64,000 nt of DNA from Coccinella septempunctata (GCF_907165205.1 NC_058197.1:14438266-14502265); one strand, 5' to 3'; numbered from the stretch's first letter, positions 42,801-54,867 are shown. Notes: a model not told the origin generated them from the sequence alone. Numbers and translations are program-made.

Positions 42801-42924
42801 AAAATCACTAGGTTTCTGGACATCATGAAGTCGCATAACGCTGCCGAAATTTAGCTTGATATCTTCATAATTGCAACTTTGTAATTCAAGTGTTTCCAAC
42901 TGATTGTTACACACATAAAATATT
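39893..42924. other. Unassigned stretch with GC-rich islands and a hairpin
   Basis: GC-rich islands lie at about 40,240-40,560 and 40,930-41,230. Overlapping open frames on both strands there reflect stop-poor GC-rich DNA. No domain was recognised in the frames at 40,141-40,599 or 41,858-42,130. Confidence 0.5.
40975..41010. repeat. Perfect 12-bp inverted repeat (hairpin)
   Basis: GTATGTGGGTCA (40,975-40,986) and TGACCCACATAC (40,999-41,010) are exact reverse complements around a 12-nt GC-rich spacer that can itself add three G-C pairs. Confidence 0.9.
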
Positions 42925-43735
42925 TCGAAGGTTAACTTTCGACACGCGTATCTCCCAGAAAATTTACTGTACATCCAAATTTGATACATATTCTGAAAAA
43001 GCAACTCTTCTAGTGATGAATATCGAAATTTCATCGACCTCGGTGCAACCGTTCGGTCTTGACGAATTTTTAACGGACCTCATCTTTTTCCGGCTTTTAA
43101 GAAGGACAATTTTCGGCGAATGTATCTTCCAGAAAAATAATCGCAGATCTAAATATGATACATATTCTGAAAGAGCAGCTCTTCTAGTGATGAATTTCGA
43201 AATTTCATCGACCTCGGTGAAACCGTTCGTTCTTGACGATTTTTTAACTGACCCCATCTTTTTGGGAATTTTTCGATGGTCAACTTTGGTCAAGCGTATG
43301 TCCCAGAAAAATATGTGTACATCCAAATTTGATACATATACTGAAAAATCAACTCTTCTAGTGGTGAATATCGAAATTTCATCGACCTCAGCGCAACCGT
43401 TCGGTCTTGACGAATTTTTAACTGACCCCATCTTTTTCCGGCTTTTTTCAGGACAATTTTCGGCGGATGTATCTCCCAGAAAAATCATCGTAGATCTAAA
43501 TGAGATACATGTACTGAAAGAGCAGCTCTTCTAGTTATGAATTTCGAAATTTCATCGACCTCGGTGCAACCGTTCGGTCTTGACGATTTTTTAACCGACC
43601 CCATCTTTTTGGGAATTTTTCGATCGTCAACTTTGGTCGAGCAAATGTCCCAGAAAAATCATCGTAGATCTGAATGTGCTATATATTCTAAAAGCGCAAC
43701 TTTTCTTGTAATAAATACCGAAATTTCATCGGACA
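42925..43735 (+). repeat. 174-bp satellite with dimeric pattern
   Basis: TCATCGACCTC recurs at 43,031, 43,205, 43,379 and 43,552, a period of 174, 174 and 173 bp. Alternate units resemble each other more (GTCAACTTT-type at 42.93, 43.27 and 43.62 kb; GACAATTTT-type at 43.10 and 43.45 kb), so the higher-order period is about 347 bp. Because 174 is a multiple of 3 the array stays open on both strands (214 plus and 174 minus codons), but neither translation resembles a protein family. Confidence 0.9.
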
Positions 43736-44394
43736 ATATCCAGCGAAGAAATGAAAAAACGACAAAACGAAGAGTCCTGCGTCCGAGGTCTCTCATTTCC
43801 GCCATTCCATATCTAGCCCATTACGAGATCGAAACCAGTTTTCCGCCCCGCAGCCAATTTTTAAAAAGCCATTCAATTTTCCACTCCGATAAAAAATACG
43901 GCCATAAAAAGCGCGCTCCTTCCGAACGGGAGACATTAGACGGGCGATGTCTTGCCGTAATCATTATAATTTCGATATTTCGCCCCTCGCGTCCCCCCCC
44001 ACCCCCTACTTAACTTAATTTTAATGTTCGGGGGGTAGAGATATTGGCGTATACGCCGCGGGGCCCTCCTGGCGCATTTTTCCTATTTTTTCGGACGGGC
44101 CCGCGCGCATAAATCAAGTTTTTATGATCCATTTGTTCGAATTATTAATAGTCCGGATGTAGATGGTGGATTTTAAAAGTGCAATTTGTTAGTTGGGGAA
44201 ATCGCGCTTTTTCCGCAATACGTCATTGGTTTTCCGCCGTCTCGGGGGTTTATCTCGGTTCGGAAAATCTTGATTAAATGTGCCCCTCCGCCGTTCGCGT
44301 TCGTTTTTTTCTTGTTTCTCGCGGGAAAACCGTCGAAGATGTCTTCTTATGAAATTCGGCCTACTTTGTCGTGATCACCAATTTACTGAGATTA
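43736..44394. other. Unassigned stretch, partly GC-rich
   Basis: GC-rich patch at about 43,985-44,110; no gene recognised. Confidence 0.5.
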
Positions 44395-45500
44395 TACAGG
44401 GTGTTTTCAGAGGAGGCTTTTTTTATCGACAATTTGTAGTTAAATTGTCTATATAAAATATCCAAGATGGCTGAGATACAACCCCTAGAAGTTCGACAAA
44501 ATTTTATTGAATTTCAAATAAGGGACTGTGGGAGGTGACGCCGGCCTCTTAAAAACGAAACAAAACATAAACATATGGCTGGACAATGAATGGTTCAGTA
44601 CCAAGTTCAACGGATTAGATGCATCAGGTCATTTTTGAGAGAATCACAATTGCTGTATCGTGCAATTCAGGGTGGAAGAAAATGTAGAAAATTAAGGCAG
44701 ATTCTTGAAAGTGCTTATGTTATTAATAGTTATCTTGAAAAAGTGCTATGATGTTTCCCCATTTCATCCCATTTTTACGACGATTGTTGGAATGTTCGAA
44801 CAAGAAGATTGTGATGCCCATTGTGAAAAAATTACTTAATAATTTAGACGAATTTTATCGGTGAGATTTTGAAGTGTTATTCTATTTTTTGCACTTGTGT
44901 CCTAAGAATCTTCTGTCAGTTGGTATCGAAATTAGCCATTTCATAAAATAGTGCGAATTACTAAGGAATAATGAGAACAATTCGGCAATCCTGAGTTTTC
45001 ATTTTCATCACCACGTAAATATCGAAGCTTTCTTTTCGACAGAAGGTAGAACTCACCAAAATAAGTCGTTTAACCAAAAATTGCCTACATAAAATATCCA
45101 AGATGGCTGAGATACAACCACTAGAAGTTCGACAAAATTTCATTGAGTTTCAAGTACGGGACTGTGGAAGGTGACTCCGGCATCGTAAAAACGAAACAAA
45201 ACATAAGCATATGGCTGAACAATGAATGGTTCAGTACCAAGTTCATCGGATTAGATGCATCAGGTCATTTTTGAGAGAATCACAATTGCTGTATCGTGCA
45301 ATTTAGGGTGGAAAAAAATGTAGAAAATCGAGACAGTTTCTTGAAAGTGCTCTTGTTAGTTATGTTGAAAAAGTGCTATGATGTTTCCCTATTTCATCCC
45401 ACTTTTACGACGATTGTTAGAATGTTTGAACAAGAAGATTGTGATGCCCACTGTGAAATAATTCGCGAACAATTTGTACGAATTTTATTAGTTTGATTTA
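44395..45500. mobile_element. ACAGGGTGT-type element, tandem compound copy
   Basis: Starts TACAGGGTGTTTTCAGAGG, AGGCTTTTTTTATCGAC, the terminus missing at 12.47 kb. Two partial bodies lie in direct tandem (CCAAGATGGCTGAGATACAA at 44,461 and 45,098; GAACAAGAAGATTGTGATGC at 44,797 and 45,427). They contain an internal stretch (GGGACTGTGG...AAACAAAACATAA) that the 12.5-kb copy lacks but the 61.6-kb copy shares. No coding capacity. Confidence 0.7.
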
Positions 45501-46329
45501 CTTTTAGGTCAAGGGGTTTTGTATAAATTTGGGAAATCATGTTCAAGACGATGACCTTCATTTGAACCATAACATTTTTCGTAGGAACTGCATTACACTC
45601 CGGAAAAACACCTGACAGACTATGTCGATTTTGAAGTTACGAGATGATACTTCTCTCCACATCTGGTTCTGATTGAGGCTCATCAGAAAACCCTAAGAAG
45701 TCTCATCGTCAAAGAAGATGAACATCCCCCTCCCCCTTCCTTCTCTCGAAATCCCCGGATGGACCGTGCCATCTTCCAGATTCCCAATCTACACATCCGA
45801 CGAAATCGCGTGTCTGGAGCGGCTAAGGGTCCCGCGGGAACCACGGGAACAAATCCAATAACACCGACCGTTGGATACGTTACTTCTCTTTCCGGTATAC
45901 TAACCAAGGCGAATTGTTTTATTTGGAAATGTCGTTCCGTTTTTCGTCGGACTGATAACGTTTTCCGTTTGTACGTCGGAAAATGACGGAGTGCGTTATA
46001 ACTTTCGGCCTGGGGGAAGATGGAGAGGTGCGAGGGAAGCTGGATGAGTTGCGAGGAACAGAAGCAAGAAGTTCTGCTTGAAAAATAATCGACACTGTCC
46101 TGGAACAGATCAGAGGGGAGTATCTGGTCATTTGCTTGTTTGACTTCTTGGGTTTTGAACAAGTGTTAATTAAGTTTTGGTGCTCATTGAATTTTTCTAT
46201 GATCCTTCAACACTATCTAGTCTACGCTTGTGCTTATGAGTGTCTAAATAAAACTCATGTTTGCCACTGGATTTACATGGCCAGAGCCTCTGCTGACATG
46301 GGAATGCCATAAGGAACTGACTGTGTGGA
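45501..46329. other. Unassigned stretch
   Basis: A minus-strand frame of 159 codons (45,683-46,162) has no recognisable domain and overlaps other frames; treated as incidental. Confidence 0.45.
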
Positions 46330-46990
46330 ATTAGCTGATTCTCCTATGGGTGACAGGGCATTCTGGAATTGAAGGTACCGAAGAACAAATCAAGAAAGAA
46401 ACTGTCAAGGATACGACATAGTGATCCATTATGATAGTCAAGCCGCTATCGAAGTACTGTATCCTATGTCATCGACTCAAGCTGACATGGGAGTGTCAAA
46501 GGAAACTCAATGGAATAGACAAGAACAACAGGGTTTCTTCACTATGGATTCCAGGTCACTCTGGAATCACCAGAGAAGTAGCACAAACGCCACTGTCCCA
46601 AAGACTTTCTGTGGTGTAGGAAAGTACATCTATACGAAAGAGTTTCTGGAGAAGGAAGAAACCAGAAGATAACACTGGTGAGGAATCTTTCAGGAATGGA
46701 TCATTTTAAAACTACAAGATCCACGAAGTATTTGGATCTGAGTATGAATAAGTTACAGGACATTGGCACCATAGAATGCATATCAGGAACTGACTAGGGT
46801 AGATTCTGTAGGACAGAAGAGGAAACTCTTGGTCCTAGTTACAGACTATACCGCCATTGCAAGAATGAATATAGAAGGAATGAGGCCTTAGCCTCGTTGA
46901 AGCCCTTAGATAATGGGGTTCATTGGAATTCTGGCTCTGGAAGTAAAGCTGTAGAGAGCGCAGTTGTGAGAACAGCTATGATGGGGGAAA
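46330..46990 (+). pseudogene. LINE RNase H and tail remnant (family L1b)
   Basis: Two broken RNase H pieces follow one another: LILLWVTGHSGIEGTEEQIK (46,345 on), then SQAAIEVL, VWECQRKLNGI-like and RVSSLWIPGHSGITREVAQT (46,440-46,600), the WxPGHxG motif being diagnostic for RNase H of I/Jockey-superfamily LINEs. From about 46,880 the sequence is the family L1b tail (GTAGAGAGCGCAGTTGTGAG and so on) also seen inverted at 58.92-59.04 kb. Frames are shifted and internally duplicated, so it is dead. Confidence 0.7.
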
Positions 46991-47689
46991 AATAGACCCT
47001 AAAGTCACCGTGGTTTTCCAAACTATAAAATTTAATTATAGACTAACAAAAAGGCATCAAGGTTAACATCTGCTATACCCGAATCTTTCAGTGGGCTTAG
47101 AAAATACCATTATACAGTAATCAATGAGAGGTTGACAATAGTCTTACTCTGTAAGAACAGAGAATGTGATTTTTACGCTTTAAATCTAGTTGTATGCTTG
47201 TCGCCTCATAAAATCGTGCCAAATTCGCATTACAGGATGAAAAAAGGCGCGCTCAAACGAATTCATGCCGAAGGAGGTCGTTTTTTTCGGTCCAATCGTT
47301 CCGGACCGACACCTTCGCGATGCTGCTTCACCGAAAAGGCGCTCCGGTCACTTTGCGGCGACTCTCGCCGTCCCCGAAGGCGGCGACAGTTGAAGTTTCG
47401 GCGCCGCCTTCCCAAGACGCGCGCGATCTCAACGAAATCTTGCGCCACACGAACTGGATGGAATTAAACACTCATTCAGCGTTGAGAGCAACTGGAGTCC
47501 TCTAAATGAGCCTTCTGACCATTCAAGATGCAGGAATGCCCACGTGTTCAAAAATAAATCAATCCATATGAATACTGCTGAGTACTGAAAATATTTCATG
47601 ACTTTGTTTCGTTCACCAAATGAAATCTCAAACTTTCGTTTCATTAGATACCACAAGGTTTATTAGATTTGTAGATTGTTAATTTTAAG
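46991..47689. other. Unassigned stretch with GC-rich island
   Basis: GC-rich island at about 47,220-47,450, with stop-poor frames on both strands but no recognised product. Confidence 0.45.
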
Positions 47690-47950
47690 GGAGGTTGCAT
47701 TGCACTTCAAGCTTAAGATGTATTGTGCCCCTCATCTGAGCTATTCTAGCCACTTCTTCATCTAAAGCTTATCCTCCAGGTCCAGAGTTCCAATGAACCT
47801 CTGTATTTGGGATGGCTTCATGAGGTTACCTCCTCGCTCCTTCTCGTTGGCCTTCAATGGTGATGCTTTCTTTCACAAAGTGATATGAAGCTTCATTCTC
47901 ATCTCCACAGAGTCTTCCAAGTAATTTTCTGCTATCTCATGCTAATTAGA
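47690..47950 (-). pseudogene. LINE 3' tail remnant (family L1b)
   Basis: The minus strand reads GRLCGDENEASYHFV..S, a decayed CxxC zinc-motif tail, followed by the terminal block that ends in GGGCACAATACATCTTAAG. It is alignable to 58.9-59.15 kb minus strand and to 46.88-46.99 kb plus strand. Confidence 0.65.
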
Positions 47951-47984
47951 TATGTATTATTATTATTTTTTCTCTACCCCACTT

Positions 47985-48905
47985 ATTCATAGGGATTAAG
48001 GAGGTCGTCAATGATGTTGATAAAACCGACAACATCCTTAGAGGCCTTGGCCGTTACCTCGTGAGTATTCAGGTCCGGTTTCCCCATATGAATGGTTCTT
48101 AGGCCAGCCAGAGTCTACAAATCTCATCTGCTGACTTTCCCATACGGTTCGAATGATATTTGTACCAACAGTGCCCCGTTAGCAGTTCTACCATCACCCG
48201 AAGCTCAGCTCGTGACAGCTTTAGCAGTTTTCTGATGTTGGTCGGTGAAATCATAACGAATTTCTTTGACTGAGTAAGTCCAGGAGTGTTTCTTCAGAGG
48301 GTTATTCTGTTGTCCAGCTCTCATTGTTGGACCATTGCCTTATATTGGTATTTTCCAAGCCAACAGAAAGGCTCAGGTCCAGCAGGTGTTAACCTTGATG
48401 CTCTTTTTGCAAGTTCATCGGCTTTTTCATTTCCTTCAACACCACAATGCCCTGGTACCCATAGTAGAGTCACTTTGATCCCTCTGGCCAGTCGCTTTAT
48501 GGTATTACGGCACTCCCATGTCAGCAGATACCCTGGCTGTGTGATTCCAGAGACTTCAGCTTGGCCTGGTTGTCTGTGGTGATGAGATATGCGCCCCTTT
48601 GAGGTTCATTTTAAGACACTCCTGAGCACATACTTAAACAGCCAGTGTATCTGTCTGTTAAATGACGGGTTCACTTCCCAGGGCTTTAGAGACACTCAGT
48701 TTAGGTCCATATACGCCATTGCCGGTGCCTCTCACTGATTTTGATCCATCTGTAAACAATGTGGACGACTTTCTGTCCAGACAATTTACGAAACTTATTT
48801 CACTAGGACGATCAGCTATGTCCATTTCAAAATCGAAGATGACTGGCATAACATCCAATGGTTTTGCCAAGAGGTTTGAATCCAGTTGATTCAATATCCC
48901 CATAT
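47985..48905 (-). pseudogene. LINE ORF2 3' remnant: RNase H plus tail (family L1a)
   Basis: From 48,903 down: SFVNCLDRKSSTLFTDGSKS with the first catalytic Asp kept, then GVYGPKLSVSKALGSEPVI. After a break follows IKVTLLWVPGHCGVEGNEKADELAK (last catalytic Asp in ADELA; 48,480 down). The tail is LLKLSRAELRVMVELLTGHC, YKYHSNRMGKSADE (48,240-48,120), with a deletion that removes the zinc motif. It is closest to the 10.9-11.87 kb copy but retains more RNase H residues. Dead fragment. Confidence 0.82.
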
Positions 48906-49465
48906 GTCCAACCCAGTTTCAGGGTAGGAGATTCCTCTTAAGGCAGCTATAAAACCTTGACATCAAATCAGAATAATTCGAATACCGAAGCTCCGATGCG
49001 AATCCCATAAGCATGTATGACTTTGGGATCAACCCCGTTTATATCTATCTTGTGGAGGAGCCACGTAGGAGGCCCTCTGCGGGGAGGCACATCCGACCCC
49101 GTCGGTCATTTCTGCGAGGGGTAATGACGCCGTCCCCGGGGACCTGGTGATGGAGATGTCCGGGGAACGTCGTCGATTTCTCTTCCGGAGCTTCATTTCC
49201 CAGATCGACTGCATGCGTGAGTTTTCGTTGTTTATCCGTTTCGTTTCGGGTCATTTTTCTAATTTATTGGCCTTTTGTCATTGTCGCGACCGTACGGAAT
49301 TGAGGAAGCGGCATTGATGCATCACGTCACGGAGGGAGGGGGGTCAGTTTTTTTACTGACGGTACACAGAGTGGGCCTTCAGGAAGATTCGAATAGGACT
49401 TTGATTTCAGCACTACTTAGTCCCACGAGCGAATGATCCTTCTCCAATAACGAACCCTTGAAGTA
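48906..49465. other. Unassigned stretch
   Basis: No gene recognised. Confidence 0.5.
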
Positions 49466-50667
49466 TACTTCATTCACTTTTATTTTAGCAGTCGGTTGGC
49501 CATGGAAATTTGACACATTTCACTCTGTATAGTACGAAAATTTGGGGTTATGAAGCTTGTCAAAATATTTTTGGGTTTTAAATCAACGCTATGTTGCCCG
49601 TTCTACGTAAAAGTTTCTGTTATTACGTATTTTATCATAATGTCGAATCTCTTCGGAAAATATGTGACGAACATAATTGAAGTTTATACAAACTGATTGA
49701 AGGCATACCAAATCCAGCTATTTGCATGGAAAATACAAGAGATCAGTATAATATCATAATATGCACTAGCTTGAGGAGAGTTAATGTTCGTTATCTTCTT
49801 TGGCTTAAACCATTTGTAGATTTCAAAAATATTAACCCGAAGATGAAATGCATGTGATGCAGTGGTTGGGAATGGGTATCTCCCGAAGGAATTAACACAT
49901 AATTACAAGAATGTTAAATTTTTCAACAAAAATCATCTTGCATAAGTAAAAGGAATTGAAGAAAGTTTCAAGTTAAGATGAACTTCACCTTTGAACAAAA
50001 ATTTCACATGAATATACAAGTAACAGGGCAACTTGCGCGTATTTGTGGCTATTTATCTCAAAACATTGATGAAATAATAATAATAATTAGGTATTTATTA
50101 GAACCTTGAGACATTTACATTGTATAGGACAAGTCAAATGAAAAATAGAAAAATCCATTTTAGGGAACTTATTCTCCGATGACATTTATCGAAAATCCTG
50201 TAGTAAACTTTTCGCATTAATTCACTCAAATATAAAATACTCAAATGACACCACTTTTTTGGGTCTCCCAATAAAAGGAAATTCTTTGTCATCCTCTTCA
50301 TTTGCAATCTTTCTGATTGTGGAAATATCCAGCTGAAATATAAGTCGTTTAGATTCAGATGAAACATTATATAAATTCTCTTACATTGAATATGTTCGCT
50401 ACCGTCTGACGTATTGTGGATTTTAGAATATCAGGGTATAACTATTTGAATGAGCGGACCTGAAATCTAAATAGCACTTCCTGAAACCCTGTCTCTTTTT
50501 TCAATCACTTTCGGCAATTTCTTAATAAAAATTGATATTAGTTGTGGCAACGGCGTTATGACATTAACGACATTTCATGAGTGCCAACCTAACTTCGTTC
50601 TAGTTACAAAAACTTGAGAAAATTATTTCATGGCCAACCGACTGCTAAAATAAATTTGAATGAAGTA
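49466..50667. mobile_element. TIR element family X, copy 3 (best-preserved ends)
   Basis: 1,202 bp flanked by TA on each side (49,464-49,465; 50,668-50,669). TIRs of about 42 bp: left TACTTCATTCACTTTTATTT then TAGCAGTCGGTTGGCCATG; the reverse complement of the right end differs at only a few places (AAATT for CTTTT). Interior open frames are short (77 codons at 50,134-50,367, minus) and give no recognised transposase. Confidence 0.83.
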
Positions 50668-53130
50668 TACACTTGATTTCACCATGATCTGGGGACTACC
50701 AAAAGCTCTCCCAACGATGGTGTATCAATGCTGAATAACTATCGAAGTTTCTGATAATAGTGTTATTTCATGTTGGTTGAGGAAGAGGTTGGTTATATGA
50801 AGTGTTGTGATGTATACTGCAGGGCTGCGTCAAACAGAGGACTACATAACTGGATGACACAGTAGTTTGGATGGTTTAGGAAGTTTTCAAGTGGTTGCTG
50901 GTTTGGCTTGGTTATCGTGATTTCTATGTAGCTGAGTTAGATTGCACTGAACATATGGTATGAAGAAGAGGAACCAACGCTTTTTGTGCTACTCTATCTT
51001 CGAATTTGATAGCTGGAAAAATATTCGATCTGGAAGAGTAAATTTGAGGAAGATGCATCTTCGAAAAGGAAGTTTGTTGTTTATGTTCGAGATTGGGGTC
51101 TCTGTGTAAGATTGAAGCTTGAACAGGATTCAGTCTTTGAGAAACCTGAACGAGAAATCCATACATATGGATATCTTTACATGCAAATGTATCTCCTCTC
51201 CAGCTGCTGTTTTGTCCACCGAAATGAAGAAGCATAGGTGACAATGTGACTTTGTATAAGATAGCGTTAGAAATATCTGAGAACATCGATGTTTAACTAC
51301 TTTTGGAGGGTGGTTTGTTGAGAGGTGAATTGGAAGACATCCAAATGGACTTGTAATGAATTTCGTGAATTTCTGCCGGCTCCAGACTACTAATCATCAG
51401 CCGCGTGACATCCAGAGACGGTCGGATTAACGTCCAACGATTAACTCTAGTGCGACAGTGCAATTGCACCGTGAAGACCGTTGTCGATTGTCGAAGCGAC
51501 TGATTAAAAAGGACAATTTTCCGTGCCACCTGGCCGATTTTCATCAGGGCACTCGACATCAATTTGAGACAATCTTAGACGGTTCTGATTACTTCGCGCC
51601 AATTTCGAGACATTTGATTACTTCGAGATGTTAGTTAAACGGGGACTAATTGCGTCTGCCGGTTGTTTACGAGGTTGGAAACTGAAGGCCAGAGTCCGGT
51701 CATCTCGCATTTGGACGGTTTTAATCCTTCCGGAAGATATCTACCCTTAGTTTAAACGTGGTGAGTTTGTCGAGCGAGCGTACAGAACAATGAGGAGTAT
51801 GGATTGGTTCTTTTCAGGAAAAGTATATTAGTAAAAAAACAAACTAAAGTTAACTCCATACTTCAAGGTCATAAACCCTCTATTTTGCGAGCAGAACTTC
51901 TAGCTAGAATGCCTGGAAAAAATACTTGACAGGATCACGTTTCTCCTCCCACCCCTCCACCTGAATTCACTCAGTCGATGCCCCATCACCCTATAAATTC
52001 ATCCACCTGATTAATACTCAAATCCTGTTAGCCTAGTGCCGGACCTCGCATCATACTGTTCCCCCAGGACGCGCACGCCGCCCCCGTCAATGAATATCGA
52101 AAATTTGCGGTGCCCACCGCAAAAAAAAACCCGTGGGGCGGCTAACGAAATAAGTCAATGTGTATTAATGACGGCACTCAAAGCGGTGGGATGTGTATGG
52201 ACGATGTCCCCGCTGATGAAAAAACATATTTGATTTGAGGCATCGACACCGAACTGCTCTTTTTCGGGCATAAAACCCAATTATGTCGCGGGGGATTTCG
52301 ATAAAACGCCGTCCAACCCCACGGGGGTGGCGTAATTCCCGATGTTTTCACATACGTACGGATGTGGGGGGATTTTGATGATACCTCTCTGAAATATTCG
52401 ACGAATGCTGATTCTGGTTTAGGTTTGGGCCGATTGAATCGTTACGAGTGAGCACCGCAGATTCACTTTCCTAACGAGAAGTCGACCATTATTGAAAGCA
52501 AGTTATCTTTCTTCCGCATACTTATACTTTTCGTCCTCAAACACTTTTCTTCCGCCCATTCGTCAACAAGCAATATAAGATCCCTGGGCGATATGAATAT
52601 CATTCTCCAGAGCTCAGGGATTTGGCCATTACGGCGACCTAGATGAGGCGATCAAATGGGTCACTAGTTACTTTCATGAATGTATATGAGGTCCACGAAA
52701 AATTATAATATGCACTTTGGCAAAATACTGTAAGTGCCTGTGGTAATAACTGTCGTTTGCTGTTGTCAAATCAGTTCTTCACTCAATTCGTTGTATTCAA
52801 CGAGTGATCGAAGAATGTGGTTCGAATATTAGTGTTCTTCTCGGTGTTCATGATAATCAACAATAGATAGTGGAGCTCCGAAACACCCCACCAAGAATAT
52901 TTTGACTGGACGAATGAAAAAAATAGGTGGACAAAGATGGACCTAAGATGGACGAACGATACTGAATTCATAGTTTTGAAATTCAAAGTTGGGGGTGCCA
53001 ACTTCACAAAGCTTTCGAACGTACATCCTTTTATGTGCTACACTATGTATTCTGCTGAGAAACAGCAGGAGAAATTTTGAATGGGCTCGGCTGGAGAGGA
53101 ACCTATTGCGTAAAATCCCGTTTTTCCTGT
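50668..53130. other. Unassigned stretch
   Basis: A 120-codon minus frame (50,924-51,286), an 89-codon minus frame (51,293-51,562) and a 65-codon plus frame (52,036-52,233) have no recognised domain. A GC-rich patch lies at about 52,050-52,150. Confidence 0.45.
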
Positions 53131-53138
53131 CTTTGGGA
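53131..53138. repeat. hAT target-site duplication, left
   Basis: CTTTGGGA, identical to 53,906-53,913. Confidence 0.93.
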
Positions 53139-53905
53139 TAGAGATCGGCGAAAAAACGTGAAATATGTTGGGTCACGCGGGATCCACCGTGACGCCAACT
53201 CGCTTACGACTCACGTGCGTGAGTCGAGAGTGGGACAGGCGTGCCTTAGTCGTGAGTTTTCTAGGTTGAGAAGACCTATCTGACTATCTTCATTTTAAAT
53301 GTTGCTGTCATAATTATGGGGTCGCTTATAGCAGTTCGTTGTCTTCATCCCTGACTTTGGTGGTAGCGGTGTTGAAACTATAGGTCAATTATATTCAGAT
53401 GATTACGATATTTGGGAGTTTAAAGAAAGAGATTGAATCGAAAGAACGTAGTGAACCGATCTCAATCAAAATCCTGTATTAATTTTATCCTATAGGGGGA
53501 AAAGCAATATATGATCTTGTTGAAAACTGTTTGATAGTACAACTGAAGATTTTACTCAGTGTATTTCATGTAAATCTATATTGAAGTACTATCCTGAAAA
53601 TGGAACAGACTAGTATTTTAAGACAGAAATATATAATATCTGGTAAAATAAATCTCCTGAAAAGCAACCGACTTATGTGGAGTACTATGAAAATACAACA
53701 TTCTGGAAAACAATTTTTACTCGATTCTTGCCTTGAATTCCGTTTTATAGATTACCAACCATCTTGAATTTGCAATGTTTATTGATGCACTGAAAAAACT
53801 CCGAATCTCGTGGTTCACGCGTGACGCACGCGTGCGTGAGCAAGGCAAGATGTGTCGTGAGCAGGCGTGATCGGACTTCTGATATCAATCACGTGCTTAT
53901 CTCTA
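53139..53905. mobile_element. hAT-type MITE, 767 bp
   Basis: Termini TAGAGATCGGCG / CGTGCTTATCTCTA form a short TIR (TAGAGAT) flanked by a perfect 8-bp target duplication, the hallmark of hAT transposition. Both subterminal regions are packed with CACG/CGTG motifs: an 18-bp inverted repeat GACTCACGTGCGTGAGTC at 53,208-53,225 and the palindrome ACGCACGCGTGCGT at 53,824-53,837, likely transposase-binding sites by analogy with other hAT ends. The AT-rich interior has no ORF, so it depends on a transposase from elsewhere. Confidence 0.92.
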
Positions 53906-53913
53906 CTTTGGGA
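53906..53913. repeat. hAT target-site duplication, right
   Basis: CTTTGGGA. Confidence 0.93.
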
Positions 53914-54660
53914 ACGCTGGCGTACCTCTATTATAAAGGGGGCGAAACAGCCGATTGACGCATTTCAAAGGACTACGAAAAAATTTAAATTGTTGTTCAA
54001 AAGGATACTATACATGGTGGATCATTAAATTTTCACCACGAATTTTCGAAAACTGTCGTTACTGTGAAGCTGTGAGCGTAATGCCGAAACCCCGTACATC
54101 AGCCAGGCATTTCCCCATCGCCGTCGTAAAATTTATGCGAAAAGTCCCACACAGGCTCGAAACGTATCGGCTCCGCGCCCATTAATAAAACCCCCGGGCG
54201 CGATTTCCCATTTCATTACGCCGCAAATGGGCCGGGACCATCGGAAAAAACCCGTTCCGGCCGGGGAAAAAAGCGCGGGCGACGATCGCAACCTTTTCCG
54301 ATGACATTTCTGACGGAAAAATCGCGTATGTGTGACATTCATAATACGACGCCTGAATGAACCCAAGCCCACCGCGACGCGGTCGTATTTTCGGTATTTT
54401 CACCTTTCGGTATTTTATGATAGCATCGGCGCGTCACGAATCAGCGGTTCGTTTTTGTGCGGATGGAATCATTAACCTATAAAAAAAAATGGGATATACG
54501 GGTGGTTTCCGACGCTGTTGTGTTCGCGGTCCGATGTTCACGGTTTTGGTCAACTTTTTCCATCGATATTCAGATGAATATAGGTTGCTATACGGTATCG
54601 GGATGTAATTAATTGTATTTCTCCAGAAATGAAAGAAACACAACCAGGGCGGATCTACTC
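53914..54660. other. Unassigned stretch, GC-rich
   Basis: GC-rich island at about 54,100-54,400; no gene recognised. Confidence 0.45.
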
Positions 54661-54721
54661 GAGCCTTTTACTCGCTACCCCAAGGGCTAACGCTCCATGA
54701 CTGATAGCGAAGAAAAGGTCT
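54661..54721 (-). ncRNA. Covarying hairpin 1 of 3
   Basis: Arms 54,663-54,677 and 54,705-54,719 pair (CGCTA/TAGCG, CCTTTT/AAAAGG, two-base internal loop) around a 27-nt loop that starts CCCCAAGGGC and ends CCATGACTGA on the plus strand. Strand assigned minus from the neighbouring TATA box; inference. Confidence 0.55.
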
Positions 54722-54761
54722 ATTTTTAGCGCAACTACAGGATTTCACTGACGACGAGCGG

Positions 54762-54820
54762 TATCTCTTATTCTCTACCCCAAGGGCTTACGCGCCATGA
54801 CTGATAGAAAAGAAGAGATT
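54762..54820 (-). ncRNA. Covarying hairpin 2 of 3
   Basis: Arms 54,763-54,777 and 54,805-54,819 (ATCTCTTAT... pairing with ...AAGAGAT) enclose the same 27-nt loop, exactly 100 bp from hairpin 1. The arm sequence is different from hairpin 1, yet pairing is kept. The minus strand of the loop holds a 7-codon frame MARKPLG. Confidence 0.55.
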
Positions 54821-54867
54821 TCGGATTCAACACTTATGACGCGGAACGTGAACAGGGGGGCTGACGG

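Noticed and set aside
42890..43534. 214-codon open frame as a gene (and the 174-codon frame opposite)
   Set aside because: It lies wholly in the 174-bp satellite, whose length is a multiple of three; both strands are open and no domain is seen.
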